DNA from: Sarcomyxa edulis
Taxonomy: Eukaryota > Basidiomycota > Agaricomycetes > Agaricales > Mycenaceae
Direction: 5' to 3'
Assembly (NCBI GenBank): GCA_009761415.1
Contig: QUOL01000027.1
Span: forward strand, 210,840 to 274,839
Length of the DNA: 64,000 bases
Part shown: piece after piece, positions 36,395-47,860 of the stretch
Layout of the letters: the number at the start of each line of letters is the position of its first letter
Position numbering within the stretch: position 1 is the first letter of the stretch
The notes under the pieces: generated by a model
What the model saw: only the letters and a program-made list of their open reading frames with translations
The model's database searches: none
Told to the model about the DNA's origin: nothing
Made by a program: the position numbers and the translations under genes

Positions 36395-38512
36395 TTAATT
36401 CTTCCATCTATGGGAAAGAAAAGGCGGAGAGGTGAATAGACGTGAAAAACGTGAAGAGGTTCAACCAAGATGAAAAAGAGAAGGACGGAAAGAAAGAAGG
36501 AAGGAAGGAAGGAGAAGAAAGAAAGAAGGAGAGCGCGCGTACATTTTCACTGTCCGATCCCGACCTCCACTGACGACTTTATCGGCAACGAAATCCACGC
36601 AATATACTTCGTCGGTGTGGCCTGGAAGATCCGTCTTGATTTTGTAGGTCTTCAGATCCCAGATCTATGATATGATGCAAAAGAAAAGATTATGCACCCG
36701 TCGTCAGTTTCACACGCAAATAAAAGTGAAGAAGAGACAAAGCGAGCAGAATGTCCCCACGTGATACACGAGAAACATCCAAGCGCGAATCTCACACCAA
36801 AGAAAGACCAAAAACTAACCTTGAGCGTACTATCCTTACTAGCACTAACCAACATCCTCGAATCCGCACTCCACGCCAACCTATACACAGCACCGATATG
36901 ACCCCGCAGCGTAGCAACAAACTTCCCCGTCCGGCCTTCCCATATCCTCACACTATTATCCCATGCAGCGCTAGCAGCCCATCGACCATCCGGGCTAAAC
37001 GCAACATGTGATATCTGACGTTGATGTCCCGTCAACCTCGTCAAAGGCTTGAGTTTCCCGGAAGTTGAAGTACCGGGGGAAAGCGAGGGTGCGGTAGTCC
37101 GCGAAGGGAAGAGAGACCAGAGGAATAGTGTATGATCGTCTGAGCCTGAGATGAGGAGTTCGGGGGTTGTGGATAGGAGAGCGTTGTATCGTTTTAAAGC
37201 TAGGGTTTGTGCTTCTTCGTTGGATGTGGGTTTCTTGCCTGTGTGGTCGAATGGACCGGTACGTAGTACGAAGTCGGTGTTGAGAGCTAGGGTTGTGACC
37301 CAATGAGCGTGGTCTTTTAGTATGTGGAGGGGTTTTCCCTGAATACCAGGATGTCAGATTGAGAATAAGAACATCTAGAACGTTGAATCAAGTCGTACCC
37401 CGTTGGCATCCCAAACTCTTACAGTACAATCGCTAGACGCAGTGTACAAAACACCTTTTCCACCCAGCCCACCACCACCCCATCTCACGACGTTGACACT
37501 AGCAGTATGTCCGCCGAGCGTGTACTCCGTGAGTCTTGTAGATGTGGACCAGACACGGACTGTACCGTCTTTTGAAGAAGAGGCGAGGCGAGGTGATTCG
37601 GCGTTTCTGTGGAGCAAAGAGCGTAAAGTGGAGTTCGGAGTATACTACTGAGTGGTAATGTGTTATCGACGTACAAGTGTATTGGTTCCCATGAAAGAGA
37701 TGTGACCCATTTTGAATGTCCTTTTAACGCGTCTCCGATTGGTTTTCCTGTTTTTGGGTCCCATAGACGGACCTACCCAGCGAGATTGAGGTTAGCGTGT
37801 GCTATGAGATGTGGGGAGACAAAAACGTACATGACCATCATGGCCACCTGTTGCTAGTTTACGTTCCATAGCTTCCCATTCAACACAGAGGACCCATCCT
37901 TTGTGGCCTGAGAGAACATGGGAGGGTGTTTCGGTGTAAAGATCCCAGAGACGAGCGTTGGTATCGCCTGATCCGGTCGCGAGGAGGTTACCAGTAGGGG
38001 AGAAAGCGGCGCAGAGGATCGGGGATGTGTGGCCTGGTCTTGAATTAGTCTTCGATCACTTTTTTGTAACGCTCGGACTCACCAGAAAGTGTAGACGAAC
38101 ATCTCGTCGCAGGACGTACTCGAAATACAGACTGTGGTGAACAGTGTACAACAAACACATCCTCCTCTGTAAATGCATGGGTTGGATGTGAAAGCACATC
38201 CGCCTCGATAGACTGTGCTATAACGATCCTGGTAGGTGCGCCTGCAGTTATTTCGTCCTCGGGCAAAGTAACATGGAAAGAAAACGGTACTGGATCTTCG
38301 TTATCCTGCGCAGTGAGTTTATTGACTAGGGCTTCGAGGCCTTCTCTAGATACATTTGCAGGAAGATTGACGGCGGGTGCTAGAGGAGTACCATCCTCCT
38401 CTGAGACGAATTGAACGACGATACTTGGGGATGGTTTTGGTTGTTCGATTTCTGGCTCTGGTATTCCATGGTATACCTTGACACGTTTTGGGGGAGGAAG
38501 TAGAGTGGCCAT
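36395..38512 (-). CDS. RSA4: Notchless/Rsa4-like WD40 ribosome-assembly factor
   Basis: The protein begins MATLLPPPKRVKVYHG and has an N-terminal ubiquitin-like NLE domain (IVVQFVSEEDGTPL, FSFHVTLPEDEI). A WD40 propeller follows, with GHTASVNVVRWG, LTGHQRQISHVAFSPDGRWA and LRGHIGAVYRLAWSADSR. The terminal repeat IWDLKTYKIKTDLPGHTDEV (36543-36664) ends GGRDRTVK. A 13-nt last exon (36395-36407) adds WKN and the stop. Notchless/Rsa4 binds the AAA ATPase Rea1/Midasin through its Ubl-like domain and drives release of assembly factors from pre-60S particles in the nucleus. The penultimate intron contains a purine tract. The gene is divergent from the pirin gene with about 325 bp between start codons. 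Confidence 0.9.
36478..36535 (+). repeat. Purine-only (GGAA/GAAA)-type tract in an intron
   Basis: A run of A and G only, rich in ggaa and gaaa units, lies in the last intron of the Notchless gene. On the coding strand it is a long polypyrimidine tract, upstream of the acceptor of the 13-nt terminal exon. Confidence 0.7.
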
Positions 38513-38723
38513 GGCTGCAACAATCCAGTAAGCGTCTTTTGGTAAATTTGTGAGTGAAAAAGGAAACTTCAAAATCAGTCGACCTAAAAAGGAAATGATG
38601 TCGGCGTTGGTGACAAGCGGTGACAAAGAACGTGACAATAGCGTGACAATAGCGTGACTCTGGTGGGTCGCTCCGTAATCCACGCCAAATTCATGCCATT
38701 TCTTCTCATCACTCTCATGCCAC

Positions 38724-38731
38724 TATATATA
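38724..38731 (+). promoter_or_regulatory. TATA box of the pirin gene
   Basis: tatatata lies about 110 bp upstream of the pirin ATG at 38839 within the divergent promoter shared with the Notchless gene. If transcription starts about 30 bp downstream, the mRNA leader would be about 80 nt. Confidence 0.45.
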
Positions 38732-38838
38732 CCCCTCAGACATCTCCGAGCTGTAGCAATCTGTCTCTCTTGAATCTCCTCAAACTATCCCCACGTCTAC
38801 CATCTAGTCTCTCCAGGTCTTTTGCCACTATTCCGACC

Positions 38839-39831
38839 ATGAAAATCGTTGTAAGACCCAGCCAAGAACGCGGCCACGCCGACCATTCATGGCTCAAGAC
38901 TTTCCATACATTTTCATTCGCTTCGTACGTCCCACAAGCAATATCATGTCTCCAACTGTATCTCACCTACTAGCAGCTATGATGACAGCACCCACAACCA
39001 ATTTGGACCCCTTCGTGTCATCAACGAAGACCGCGTAGCACCTCACACCGGGTTCGGAACTCACAGTCATCGAGAATTCGAGATATTCTCGTATGTAGTC
39101 GCTGGGCAACTTGAGCAGTACGTTCCCATCTTCGCCAGTCGAACTTCTCCGTGCTCACTTGTTACCTACAGTAAAGACTCCATGGGAAACACCGAGGTCC
39201 TCAAAAGAGGTGACCTCCAGCTCACATCCGCAGGGACTGGAATCAGCCACAGCGAAAAATCATACGGTTCCAAACAAGTCCATTTCCTCCAGATATGGAG
39301 CGTCCCCTCCGTAAGCCGTCTATCACCCAAGTACTTTACTCGGTGCGTACCCCGCTCTGTCTCCCTTGTATCCATCTCATACCCATACCCATACCCTCCA
39401 CTAGCCACTTCTCCGACGCCGAGAAAAAAGACAAATGGGCCCACATCGTCGCCCCCATCTCATCCCCAGGCGTCTCCTCCGACCGCGAAGCCACCGGCCC
39501 CGCACCCGTCCAATCCCCCCTAAACCTCTTCGCAACCCTCATATCCCCCTCAACACTCCTCTCCCACACCTTCCTCACCACACCCTCCCCCAACGCGGAA
39601 CTGAAAGCCAGGAAAGCGTATATCCACGTCGTACAGACGTCCGGGTATAACACGAAGGAGGCTACGGGTGCTAGTGTCAAGGTCAGTGGGGTTGGAGATG
39701 ATGGCAAGACTGTGGAGGTTGTGTTGAGAGAGGGGGATGGAGCGTATATCTTTGGGGAGGCGGGGAAGGAGATGAAGGTGGTGAATGTTGGGGATAAGGT
39801 GGCGGAGGTCTTGTTGTTTGATATGGAGTGA
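38839..39831 (+). CDS. Pirin family protein (YhhW/quercetinase-type bicupin)
   Basis: Four exons. The first starts [20 protein letters not shown], the intron at 38925-38976 joins FAS to [14 protein letters not shown]. The N-terminal cupin holds the metal ligands: His pair in GTHSHREFE and His/Glu in GISHSEKS, with KDSMGN between, typical of the bacterial YhhW-like subgroup. A last intron precedes [17 protein letters not shown], and the C-terminal cupin ends AEVLLFDME. Pirins are Fe(II) cupins; eukaryotic ones act as nuclear redox-sensitive cofactors and bacterial YhhW degrades quercetin. All four metal ligands are present, so the protein is probably metal-bound. The open frame continues upstream of the ATG and resembles a mitochondrial presequence (see findings). 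Confidence 0.9.
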
Positions 39832-40030
39832 TGGTCCCAATACTGGTACTTATATTTGTACGCAACTAATGTTTCGTTTGTATCGATAATCTTGAATGGA
39901 TGATAATCATAGACTGCATGCTATGGCAGTGGGTTCGAGACTATGCATTCTCCGCACTTCACCGTCAACGACAAGACTTGAATCGGCAGGGCTTCCATAC
40001 AACCACGGAACCTGATTCTCGTCCGTAGAC

Positions 40031-41460
40031 TCACATCAATTTCCATTCTGCGATACTAGTCGTAGTACCCGTATATACGAACTCCCCACTAGGATCAAAG
40101 CAGAGACCAGCAAGCTGCGCCTCACCATCAACAAGACCCGACACATCAATAACTTGTTCCGTCTCGAATGTCTGTCCATTCACGATATGCAGAAGTGATG
40201 TCTGCTACAAACATACCAATGCACGTCGTCCAAGACATCAACATCAGTATATATCCACTCAACTTGAATAAGAACAAGTAGATTCGATCTCACTCACTTC
40301 ATTGAAAACCATAACCTCCTTCCCCGCACGTCCACCAAACTTCAGACTGCGCGTACACCACCCACACCTACTCGTCATTCGCGGTCTCTCACTGCACCCC
40401 CTCGTTCTATCCGTCTGAATCACCTTAAGAGGCAACGAGCTCCGGATATCCCACACGACTACCGTACCCTCCTGTGAAGACACGGCGAATTTCGTACCAT
40501 CGGATGAGAATGCTGAGGAGAATAGGGCGGGGTAGTATCGTGGTCGGGCATCGGTGTATATGGATTTGGGTTGGGAAGGGAGGTATAGAGTTGATGTTCT
40601 TTCGAATGTGATAGATGACCCGCCACATGAGAGAGCATGTAAACTGATCTCTCTCGAGTCGCCGACGGAGAGGAGTGTTCGCCCGTCTGGAGATATTGAA
40701 CCTGAGGAGAAATTAATCTGTGACACTCAATTTTCTTTCATCACAGCAATGCAAAGCTCACAGTGATTAACAGGATAATCCAACTCGAGGACCCCACATT
40801 CACTCAAAGTCTCCAGTCGCGTCCTAACAGGAACATCAAAGACCTTGACAGAATTATTGTTATTGCCAACAACAAGCCGAGGCTCCTCGCTCCCCGGAAC
40901 CTGCGAAGTCATCAGAACGGAATTATTCATGGACCCTTCCAGTCTAGTGTTGAATTCCCAGAGTGCCTCCGTAGATGGATACGGAGCATGTAGCGATACA
41001 TGTATATCCCCGTTAAACCCCCCTGATGCGTATAGAGTATGAGATGTTCCGGGGAGGGTTAGAGAGGTGAGGTTGACAGGGCGGAATTGGAATTTTGCGA
41101 GTTGGATAGGATCCTGTGTGTGTACATGTGGACCCTTTCAGTATCAGAATTCCCGGGGGAGAGACTCGGACTCGGAGTGGATAGTGGATAGTGGAAGATG
41201 ATTGATGGGCGTACCGATCCAGAGCTGAGATTGTGCCGAACGATAGATTCATCTTGGATATAGTCGACTACACCACGTTCATGGGGGCATACTATGAGAT
41301 CGCGAAGTTGTCTGTAGATGGATGGATGATGTTAGATTGGTCGCCGAGGACATGGACGCACGCGTTATCTGCACTGTACTGACGCATGATGGATGGTTAT
41401 CTTTCCAGGGGATACGAATGTCGGGGTCTCTGAAGCAAGGACGCGAGAGTCAACGTCCAT
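40031..41460 (-). CDS. WD40-repeat protein of a conserved fungal family
   Basis: Multi-exon minus-strand gene starting MDVDSRVLASETPTFVSPGK. A first intron joins TIHHA to QLRDLIVCPHERGVVDYIQD. Later exons read VLMTSQVPGSEEPRLVVGNN, NSVKVFDVPVR, SISPDGRTLLSVGDSREISL, FSSDGTKFAVSSQEGTVVVW and the last exon (about 40031-40200) GLCFDPSGEFVYTGTTTSIA. These are WD40-type blades of a propeller. It resembles a fungal family of uncharacterised WD40 proteins; a scaffold role is inferred. A piece of this gene is duplicated 5 kb away at 45.9 kb. Confidence 0.75.
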
Positions 41461-41816
41461 AGTTCACACCTGGTGATTAGTCGCGCCGAGGGATACTTGG
41501 TACTCAAAACAATTTGTTTCGAAACCACAAAACATGAGAAGACGTCCCTGTGTCTTCGAGCAAGAAAGGACTCGGCATGTTTGGCAACGAGCCTTGGAAA
41601 AAACTCGTTCCGAAGAATGGACAACTCACAAAACGTTGCCGGTCTAGGCAGAAGGTTCAGTTCTGTCTTGTCAATCTTGCCGCTCGAACGCTCCTTGAAG
41701 CAAATCAACTTGAGGTCGAGGGGCGGACACTTCTGTCTGAGATCAAGAATGATTGAAGCAAAAGAAAAGTGCTACGGATACAAAGAAATTGCTTGAAATG
41801 GGGACGGGGATGGTTG

Positions 41817-43288
41817 TCACGAAGAAACAGGCAATGTAAATGGTACACCGTCTCGGATTAACCGGTGTGGAGGTATGGAAGCAGCTCTGTAGTCATTAAA
41901 TCTTGTCTCGGCGAGGACCGTATAGTCCTCGATCGCTTCTTTGAGTTTTTGCATCTCTTCTTCCGATGAAAGAGTTTTAGGGATATGCCGAGCGTCGATT
42001 GGGTTTGACTGGGGCAAAACGGTCAACGATCAGGAGGAAAAAAAGTGATTTCAGAAGTGATAAGTAATACTGCGTACCTGCCGTCTACGATACCAATGAG
42101 CATAATCTATGAGTATCAGCAGGTTGTCGGCAACGATCTGGACACTCTCCGCATAAAAGCGAATGATAGGCTCGTTTTCGTCGAAGAACTTTTGGTATTC
42201 TCTGAAATATGAGGTACGGGATTGTTTCACGAGATGTGCAAAAGTGAATCGATCCCACCATGGAAGATCAAGCAGAGTCTGTGCGACACGAGTTTTTTCG
42301 TCGTCCATTTCGGGAAGAAGGGATATAGCCAGGGTCCTGGCCGTCTCGGCCTTGGTTGATGCTACCTGAAGGTCAGGAAGAACATCTTCGAGTCCCCTCA
42401 GGATTTTGGCTGTAAAGTTATGTACGGTACCGGCGACGAAACTGTCCACTTCTTGGATGTACCGCCAGCGGATACTTTGGAGGGCTTGGCGGCCAACGTC
42501 GTCGGTATGCAATGAATGCGTATAATCCAAGAGACTCGACGCAACATGCAACTGTGAATCAAGATATTTTCAGACTTCTGCTTGTCGAAAGATGTTGTTT
42601 GCCTGCACTCACCTGGCTCAGTGAACTACTAGGGAAACGAAAAATCGGGTTACCAAGGATCACGAGACCAGTTAGCAGAAGCTCCTGATCGACTACTCTA
42701 TTACGCCGAAGAAGATCCACAAGATTCCGCTTGAATTTGAGACGCAGCATGTCTGGAATGGCACCGTGAGTAGGCCGTACGGATCGGATGAGTCTGTCAG
42801 TGGCCAAAGAGCAAACCAAGAAGTACAAGGTCAGACGAATGGAATCGTTAAATGAATAAAACATTCGCTGACCTGAAGTTCCAATCAAATATTTGGCCCA
42901 GAGGCCGTCCGAATCCATCTACCAAGTCCAAAATATTCTTGAGGTGGTAGATTTCTTCGTGGATAAGACGCGCTCCGATACCTTCATCTAAGCAGACAGG
43001 ACCTTGACACGGAGGTGGATCGTCTACTAGTATAACTCGTGTATCGTCAGACGAACGCGAAATATCGATGGTGGCTTCCACGTAAGAACCGAGGGGGTTG
43101 AAGCCAAACGCGTTCGGAATAGAGGATCCTGTAGGGGTGTTCAATACCGCAATTGGTAAGAGTATACCCGCGATAAATAGGCCAACTAGTGTCCAGGCGA
43201 AAAGGGTACTGCGCGACGAACAAAAACGCGATCGATTGAAGTTCAAGTTGTTGCCAGCTGATGTCTGAACCCGGGGGACGTGTTCCAT
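41817..43288 (-). CDS. Single-pass (type II) membrane protein, unknown function
   Basis: Four exons join in frame. The protein starts MEHVPRVQTSAGNNLNFN, has one hydrophobic segment at about residues 28-49 (STLFAWTLVGLFIAGILLPI), then a long mostly helical region with LVDGFGRPLGQIFDWNF, LIRSVRPTHGAIPDMLRLKF and KAETARTLAISLLPEMDDEK. The last exon begins SNPIDARHIPK and ends FTLPVSS. The large region after the anchor is predicted non-cytosolic if the anchor acts as a signal-anchor. I recognise no characterised family. An ATG 33 bp upstream is in frame, but the chosen one gives a more usual short cytosolic tail. Confidence 0.65.
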
Positions 43289-43795
43289 GGTATGCCGATC
43301 CACAAGAGGTAGATATAGCAAAAAAAAGACACCTTCTAGCCGCTAGGATGCAAATCGATGTGCGGCTTGGGGTTGAGTACAACGTACGCTGATGACTTCA
43401 GGCTGACAGGACGAGAAGCGTAGCACCGCCACTGGCCATGCATGTCACGTGGTGACGTACAGTGGCACCGCGTCTGAGTTATGTCAATTGTATCTTGTGC
43501 TTGCTAGAACTACGAAGAATCATTCGCGAGGAGAGACGGTCGCAAGAGGACTGAAATAGAGAAATAAAGTTTCAAGCTGTACCCGAACGTAATTTTGCGA
43601 GGCCAAGGTGGACATCTGAAGACTGAGAGTCAACTTGAAGACGGGCTACTTATACGCTCAATATACGCTCAGGATCTGCAGATAGCATTCATATTGGAGA
43701 TACAAGTCTGGAACATAACATTGATTCTGACTGTCTACGATACTACTTAGTAATATAACTGAAAACGTTCAATCAACCAGAGGGACCATTACTCA
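43289..43795. other. Intergenic region
   Basis: Contains the promoter of the membrane-protein gene and the 3' flank of the F-box gene. No other feature was seen. Confidence 0.4.
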
Positions 43796-45475
43796 TCACC
43801 CCTCCCTATCCTCATTGGTGTCCATATCCTCATCTTCGCCATTGTCATCCTCTCGATCATCATCTAGGGATGGACAATGCTTGATCTCTAAACCTTCTCG
43901 TTTGCATTGGTTGAGGAGCTTGACAAGAGGCTGGGCCGAAGGAGCCGAAGCGCATATTCTGTCCATATCGAAGGGAAATACGACACGCTTAAGGCGTGAA
44001 ACCATGGTCCCATTCAACGATTTCGAGGATGTCGAGCCCGGCCACCATCGTGATCTGACAGTTTCGAAGATGGCTTCACAAAGGCTTTTAGTCTGCGCCG
44101 ACGACATCCCATTTGGTGTTAAAACTCGGAGGATTTCTAATCTGGGGACAAGTTCAGAATGCGAGATGCTCTGCAAGGTGCGTTCGTCGAAGAACTCTGC
44201 ATCGATGATCAGTTCTATCAGGAAGGGCACGTGTGCGAAGAGTTCCTCGGGGTCTTGTCGCGGAGAACACTGGAGTTTTTCTATCTTGCAAGATGAACGT
44301 GTTATGAGGTCCACTAATGACTGAGTTCCGTGGCCCCTGACATGCAATTCCTTGAGAGCAGGAAGAACGAGGGGCGTATAGAAAGGGTCTAGTGAGCAGT
44401 AGCCATTACTGGGATAAACATACAAATTCTCCAACATCCGCATATGTCGCATAACAGTAGTCGGCAATTGCGCATTCGTGACGTTCGAGGGTTCCGCGAC
44501 CATGTAAGCCTGGAGACCAACGAGGTTCGGGCAATGACGGAGAATTGCGTGACATCTGGAAGGCGTGAAGTCCAGCTCGCGGCGACCGAAGGACTTGAAG
44601 CTGAGACTGAGTTCAGTCAATTGACTCCAAGACCTAGCAAAGATACTAAAAATGCGGGGAGTGAGATTGAGGATCGATAATCTTCGGAGTTTCGGAGATG
44701 AATGGAAGATGGGGAGAGAGTGTGTCCACTGTGGTGGTGGGTCAAGGGCCTCGCTTACACCGTAAAGGTCCATAGACTCTAAATCACCAAAAGAACCGGA
44801 CATCAAGTGAAGGCAATCCACGATAGCCTGCTCTGGACATCTCATTTCGATATCTTTATACCGATTGGCAGGGTCCATAACGATATGAGCGATGTCGGGT
44901 TTGTATCCGAGAAGATTCCGACACGTGAAAAACACTGTAAGAGGTATCTTCGACCCGCAACTGATCCAAAAACGTGCAAATTCAGCTATCTGGAGGGAAC
45001 TTGGACTTGAATGAGTACGACTCCGACGCAGTCGGTGCATCTCATCAAAGTCGACAATTATATGAGACCAGAGTTGTGGGAGAGTCAGAGCTACTTGTCT
45101 CCACCCTGAGCAAATATGAGTGAGAACAAGAGGTCCGAACCACGAGACAGGGGGGAAATCGGACTGGGGGTAGTCTTCCATGTATTGATCATTATCTCTC
45201 CCCAGACATCGAAGAAAGATTTGGCCAACGATTTCAGGGGGTATGCGGCGTATGGCTGACATGATCCCTTCTTTGGCGCGTATGCGGGCACGACGCTCCT
45301 CGTATTCCCGCATCAGCAACTGGAGGGTGTCTTGAAGCTGAATGATCTGCGTCTCCAGAGGTTGGAGTTCCTCGATATCTTTGTTCCATAGAGATCGAAT
45401 ACGCGCCGTCTCCTCTTTAGTAGGAACGATGTTTGTTTCAAAGAGATAGCGAACATCAAGATCATCGGAGTCCAT
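43796..45475 (-). CDS. F-box protein, 559 aa, with N-terminal coiled coil
   Basis: A single exon starting MDSDDLDVRYLFETN. Residues about 30-75 form a coiled coil (LETQIIQLQDTLQLLMREYE), followed at about 76-130 by an F-box with the basidiomycete signature IRRIPPEIVGQIFLRCL and LTHICSGWRQVALTLPQLWS. The C-terminal part has leucine-rich repeat-like spacing and ends with a strongly acidic tail (DDDREDDNGEDEDMD). This architecture is the commonest F-box type in Agaricomycetes. It is expected to be a substrate receptor for an SCF ubiquitin ligase; the substrate is unknown. Confidence 0.85.
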   Translation of the reverse strand: MDSDDLDVRYLFETNIVPTKEETARIRSLWNKDIEELQPLETQIIQLQDTLQLLMREYEERRARIRAKEGIMSAIRRIPPEIVGQIFLRCLGRDNDQYMEDYPQSDFPPVSWFGPLVLTHICSGWRQVALTLPQLWSHIIVDFDEMHRLRRSRTHSSPSSLQIAEFARFWISCGSKIPLTVFFTCRNLLGYKPDIAHIVMDPANRYKDIEMRCPEQAIVDCLHLMSGSFGDLESMDLYGVSEALDPPPQWTHSLPIFHSSPKLRRLSILNLTPRIFSIFARSWSQLTELSLSFKSFGRRELDFTPSRCHAILRHCPNLVGLQAYMVAEPSNVTNAQLPTTVMRHMRMLENLYVYPSNGYCSLDPFYTPLVLPALKELHVRGHGTQSLVDLITRSSCKIEKLQCSPRQDPEELFAHVPFLIELIIDAEFFDERTLQSISHSELVPRLEILRVLTPNGMSSAQTKSLCEAIFETVRSRWWPGSTSSKSLNGTMVSRLKRVVFPFDMDRICASAPSAQPLVKLLNQCKREGLEIKHCPSLDDDREDDNGEDEDMDTNEDREG

Positions 45476-45887
45476 CTGGAGATATTCGAGAGTTATATGA
45501 GATTTTTTGTCACTCGAACGACGTCGAACTCACCTTAGCTGACTTCTTACCAGCTCTGTTTCGATATGAAGAGATCCAGAGATAGATATCTATGGAAAAG
45601 GGACCGGAACAAGAGTCAAACAAGAGTCACAAGAGTCACAAGATCGTGATGTGATGAGTCAGGGTCAAAGTTGAGTCAAGGCGGACGCGCGGACGCGTCA
45701 GTACCAAAGTCTTGACCAAGTGAGTTTCCTCAACCTCACGATAAAGTGCATAAGAAGATTGCAGTATCATTTGAAGGGCTTCCAAACTGGTACTGACCAG
45801 ACCTGGAGCCTGCCGATATGGTTATCATAAGTACCAGTACATAGTACAGAGGTGCCATCCTTTCGACCGTGTAAGTGATACCTGATC

Positions 45888-45990
45888 CTGACCGCCACAT
45901 GAGAGAGCATGTACGTTGATCTCTCTCGGGTCGCCGACAGACAAAAGTGACCGCCCGTCCGAAGAAGCCAAACGAAAGGAGCCAGATGAC
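45888..45990 (-). pseudogene. Truncated duplicate of the 40-41 kb WD40 gene
   Basis: A minus-strand frame reads SSDGRSLLSVGDPREINVHA, then LSCGG, closely matching SPDGRTLLSVGDSREISLHA, then LSCGG, in the WD40 gene at 40.6-40.7 kb. The DNA also matches (ccacatgagagagcatgta and tgatctctctcg). Similarity fades on both sides and no complete gene surrounds it. It is therefore a fragment left by a partial duplication. The surrounding interval 45476-46171 holds nothing else. Confidence 0.75.
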
Positions 45991-46171
45991 AATATGTCAA
46001 AGGGCGGAGCAAGAACAGCAAGAGATTCTTGTGATTGACGCATGTTTGAAGAGTATTAGACTAAACTCCTTTCTAAGGTTGCGCAAATCTAGCTTCACTT
46101 TTGCATTGATTCATAGGAAGGGCTGTAAATGGTACAAAGCTGATGCGTCGATAACAAGGATACAAAGCCAC

Positions 46172-47247
46172 TCACAACTCCACACCGTCAAACGCCTCTT
46201 TGAATATCTCAAAGTTTCCCGGTCCATTATCCTTCTTACTATAGATGGCGAAAACAACTTGTCTGAACCAGCCTTTGAATTCTGGTTCTAAAAGTATGGA
46301 TTTCATCTCGCTGGCTACCACGCGAGGTGGGCAAGCATATGCCCCGCATCCCATGGCACCTTTCCACACAAAGAACGGCCATATCAGGTACGAGGACAAT
46401 ATTATTTGAGAATTTGATACTCACCCAGAACGAGGTATTCCTGGCCGTTACTCGCTGCCATGCGATAGACCAACCGGATCTTCCCTCTCAGATCCTCCAG
46501 ATCGCTTTGTTTCAAGAATGTGGACGCGTCTTGGGTGAGCTTCGGATCCCGGGGTGCGGCTACGGTTATGACGGATACGATGCGTCGCTCGGATACGGGA
46601 AGATCGACACAATTGTGGTCGAGGTCATGTTTGAATATAACGACAGCAGGAGAGAATACACCAGCGATCGATCCTGGTCCGAGGTTTGGCCTTCCATAAG
46701 AAATTAGGTATCAGCGCCAGTCAATCTTAATTAATTGGTGGAGAATTCGGTGCTCACCAAGGGTAATATTCCTCTTTCAGAGTCGCATAGAGAGTAGATG
46801 AATAACACAATGCTTCTTCCTACAGTTCGTCATTCAATTACTTATGTCGAGAATATCATGATCTCTAGTGCTTACCTGCGTTCTCGCCAGAGTAAACATC
46901 CAGCCACCTGCTCTGAGCTCATCGCTGGCTAAGTTTAGAACTGCGGTCTTCGACGCTATCGCTTCGGGGTGTTGGTCCATGATAGCTCGAGCAGCAGTGA
47001 ACGAGTCCGAGTTGACTATCGTTATCTTGGAAGATGGGGAGTTAGGGCATGACGCTTGTTCGAGAGGGGGCAGTTGGTTTGGGATGAACGTGGATTCCTC
47101 GGACGCGCCTTGGGATGCGTGTTCAGCCGTGATGCTGCTGGATCGGGCAACGGTGTCGAGGGCAATGTTTTGCCGTTCCTTGAGAGTGGGGGACATTTGG
47201 TTCTTTCGGTTTACAATGGTTTTAGATCTGAAAAATCTATGAAACAT
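46172..47247 (-). CDS. TIGR02452-type PARG-like macro-fold protein
   Basis: Minus-strand gene with at least four exons. Exon 1 starts MFHRFFRSKTIVNRKNQMSP and ends ASDELRAGGWMFTLARTQ. The next encodes EEALCYSSTLYATLKEEYYP and joins to NLGPGSIAGVFSPAVVIFKH. Then come VITVAAPRDPKL and the last exon AMGCGAYACPPRVVASEMKS, ending at 46172. The order (glycine loop, QEE, SPAVVIF, GAMGCGAY) matches microbial poly(ADP-ribose) glycohydrolase-like proteins. These remove ADP-ribose from proteins or bind ADP-ribose. The catalytic QEE is present and split by an intron after Q. The usual GGG loop reads AGG, and the stretch before QEE differs, so activity may be altered. The start is the first ATG of the open stretch. 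Confidence 0.8.
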
Positions 47248-47860
47248 TGAGTCGCATCAAAAGCTCGTCTTCGCACTTAGATTATTTATCGTCCCGAATT
47301 GACGTGGCTGTGAATAGTATACGTGTTCGTATGTGGTCCTGGAGCAAATGTTAGTATTTTCTTGATGAGATATGACTCGAAGGCAGTCCAGATCGTTCAG
47401 CGCTAGCGGCTCAAGAGCACTAGTGAGGGTTGTCAGCAAGAACCGTGAACGTCGCTGTGAACGTCGGAAGCTCGCGACTCGGCATTCCCCATTCAGAAAA
47501 TCAAATGCCTGGACACTTTAGAGTCCAGGTTCTAAAAACTCTCATGAACATATCCATAAATGGAAAACGGCGTTGTTTTGATCCGGGTGTCACGTGTTTC
47601 GTAGAAATTAGTAAGCGAGAATTACACAACTTTATCTACGTCATGTTATTTTCTCGTCTACGTTGCCGTTCATTTGCACAATAGTTGTATGTGGAATTGG
47701 TAGCTAGGGTATGTACGTGCGTATGATAACGAAAAGTGAGAATTGTATGGAGCGATTGTTGGAGTCGGTGCGTTGTTGAATTGGTCTTCTACAGGACGGG
47801 CTGGTGAATAGTTACGTATGGGCCTTGCCTTTGTAACGGGTCTGTATTGGTTTTGGCTGG
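47248..47860. other. Intergenic region
   Basis: No supported gene. It lies between the PARG-like promoter and the stop of the F-box/NTase-like gene. A minus frame (47670-48269) is a shadow of the latter. Confidence 0.4.

Noticed and set aside
36478..36535. Purine tract as a mobile-element or telomere-like repeat
   Set aside because: It is an irregular (GGAA/GAAA) microsatellite within an intron with no unit regularity or flanking duplication.
39336..39707. 123-codon minus frame opposite pirin exons
   Set aside because: Antisense to a confidently assigned pirin.
43815..44324. 169-codon plus frame opposite the F-box gene
   Set aside because: Antisense shadow of the 559-codon F-box protein.
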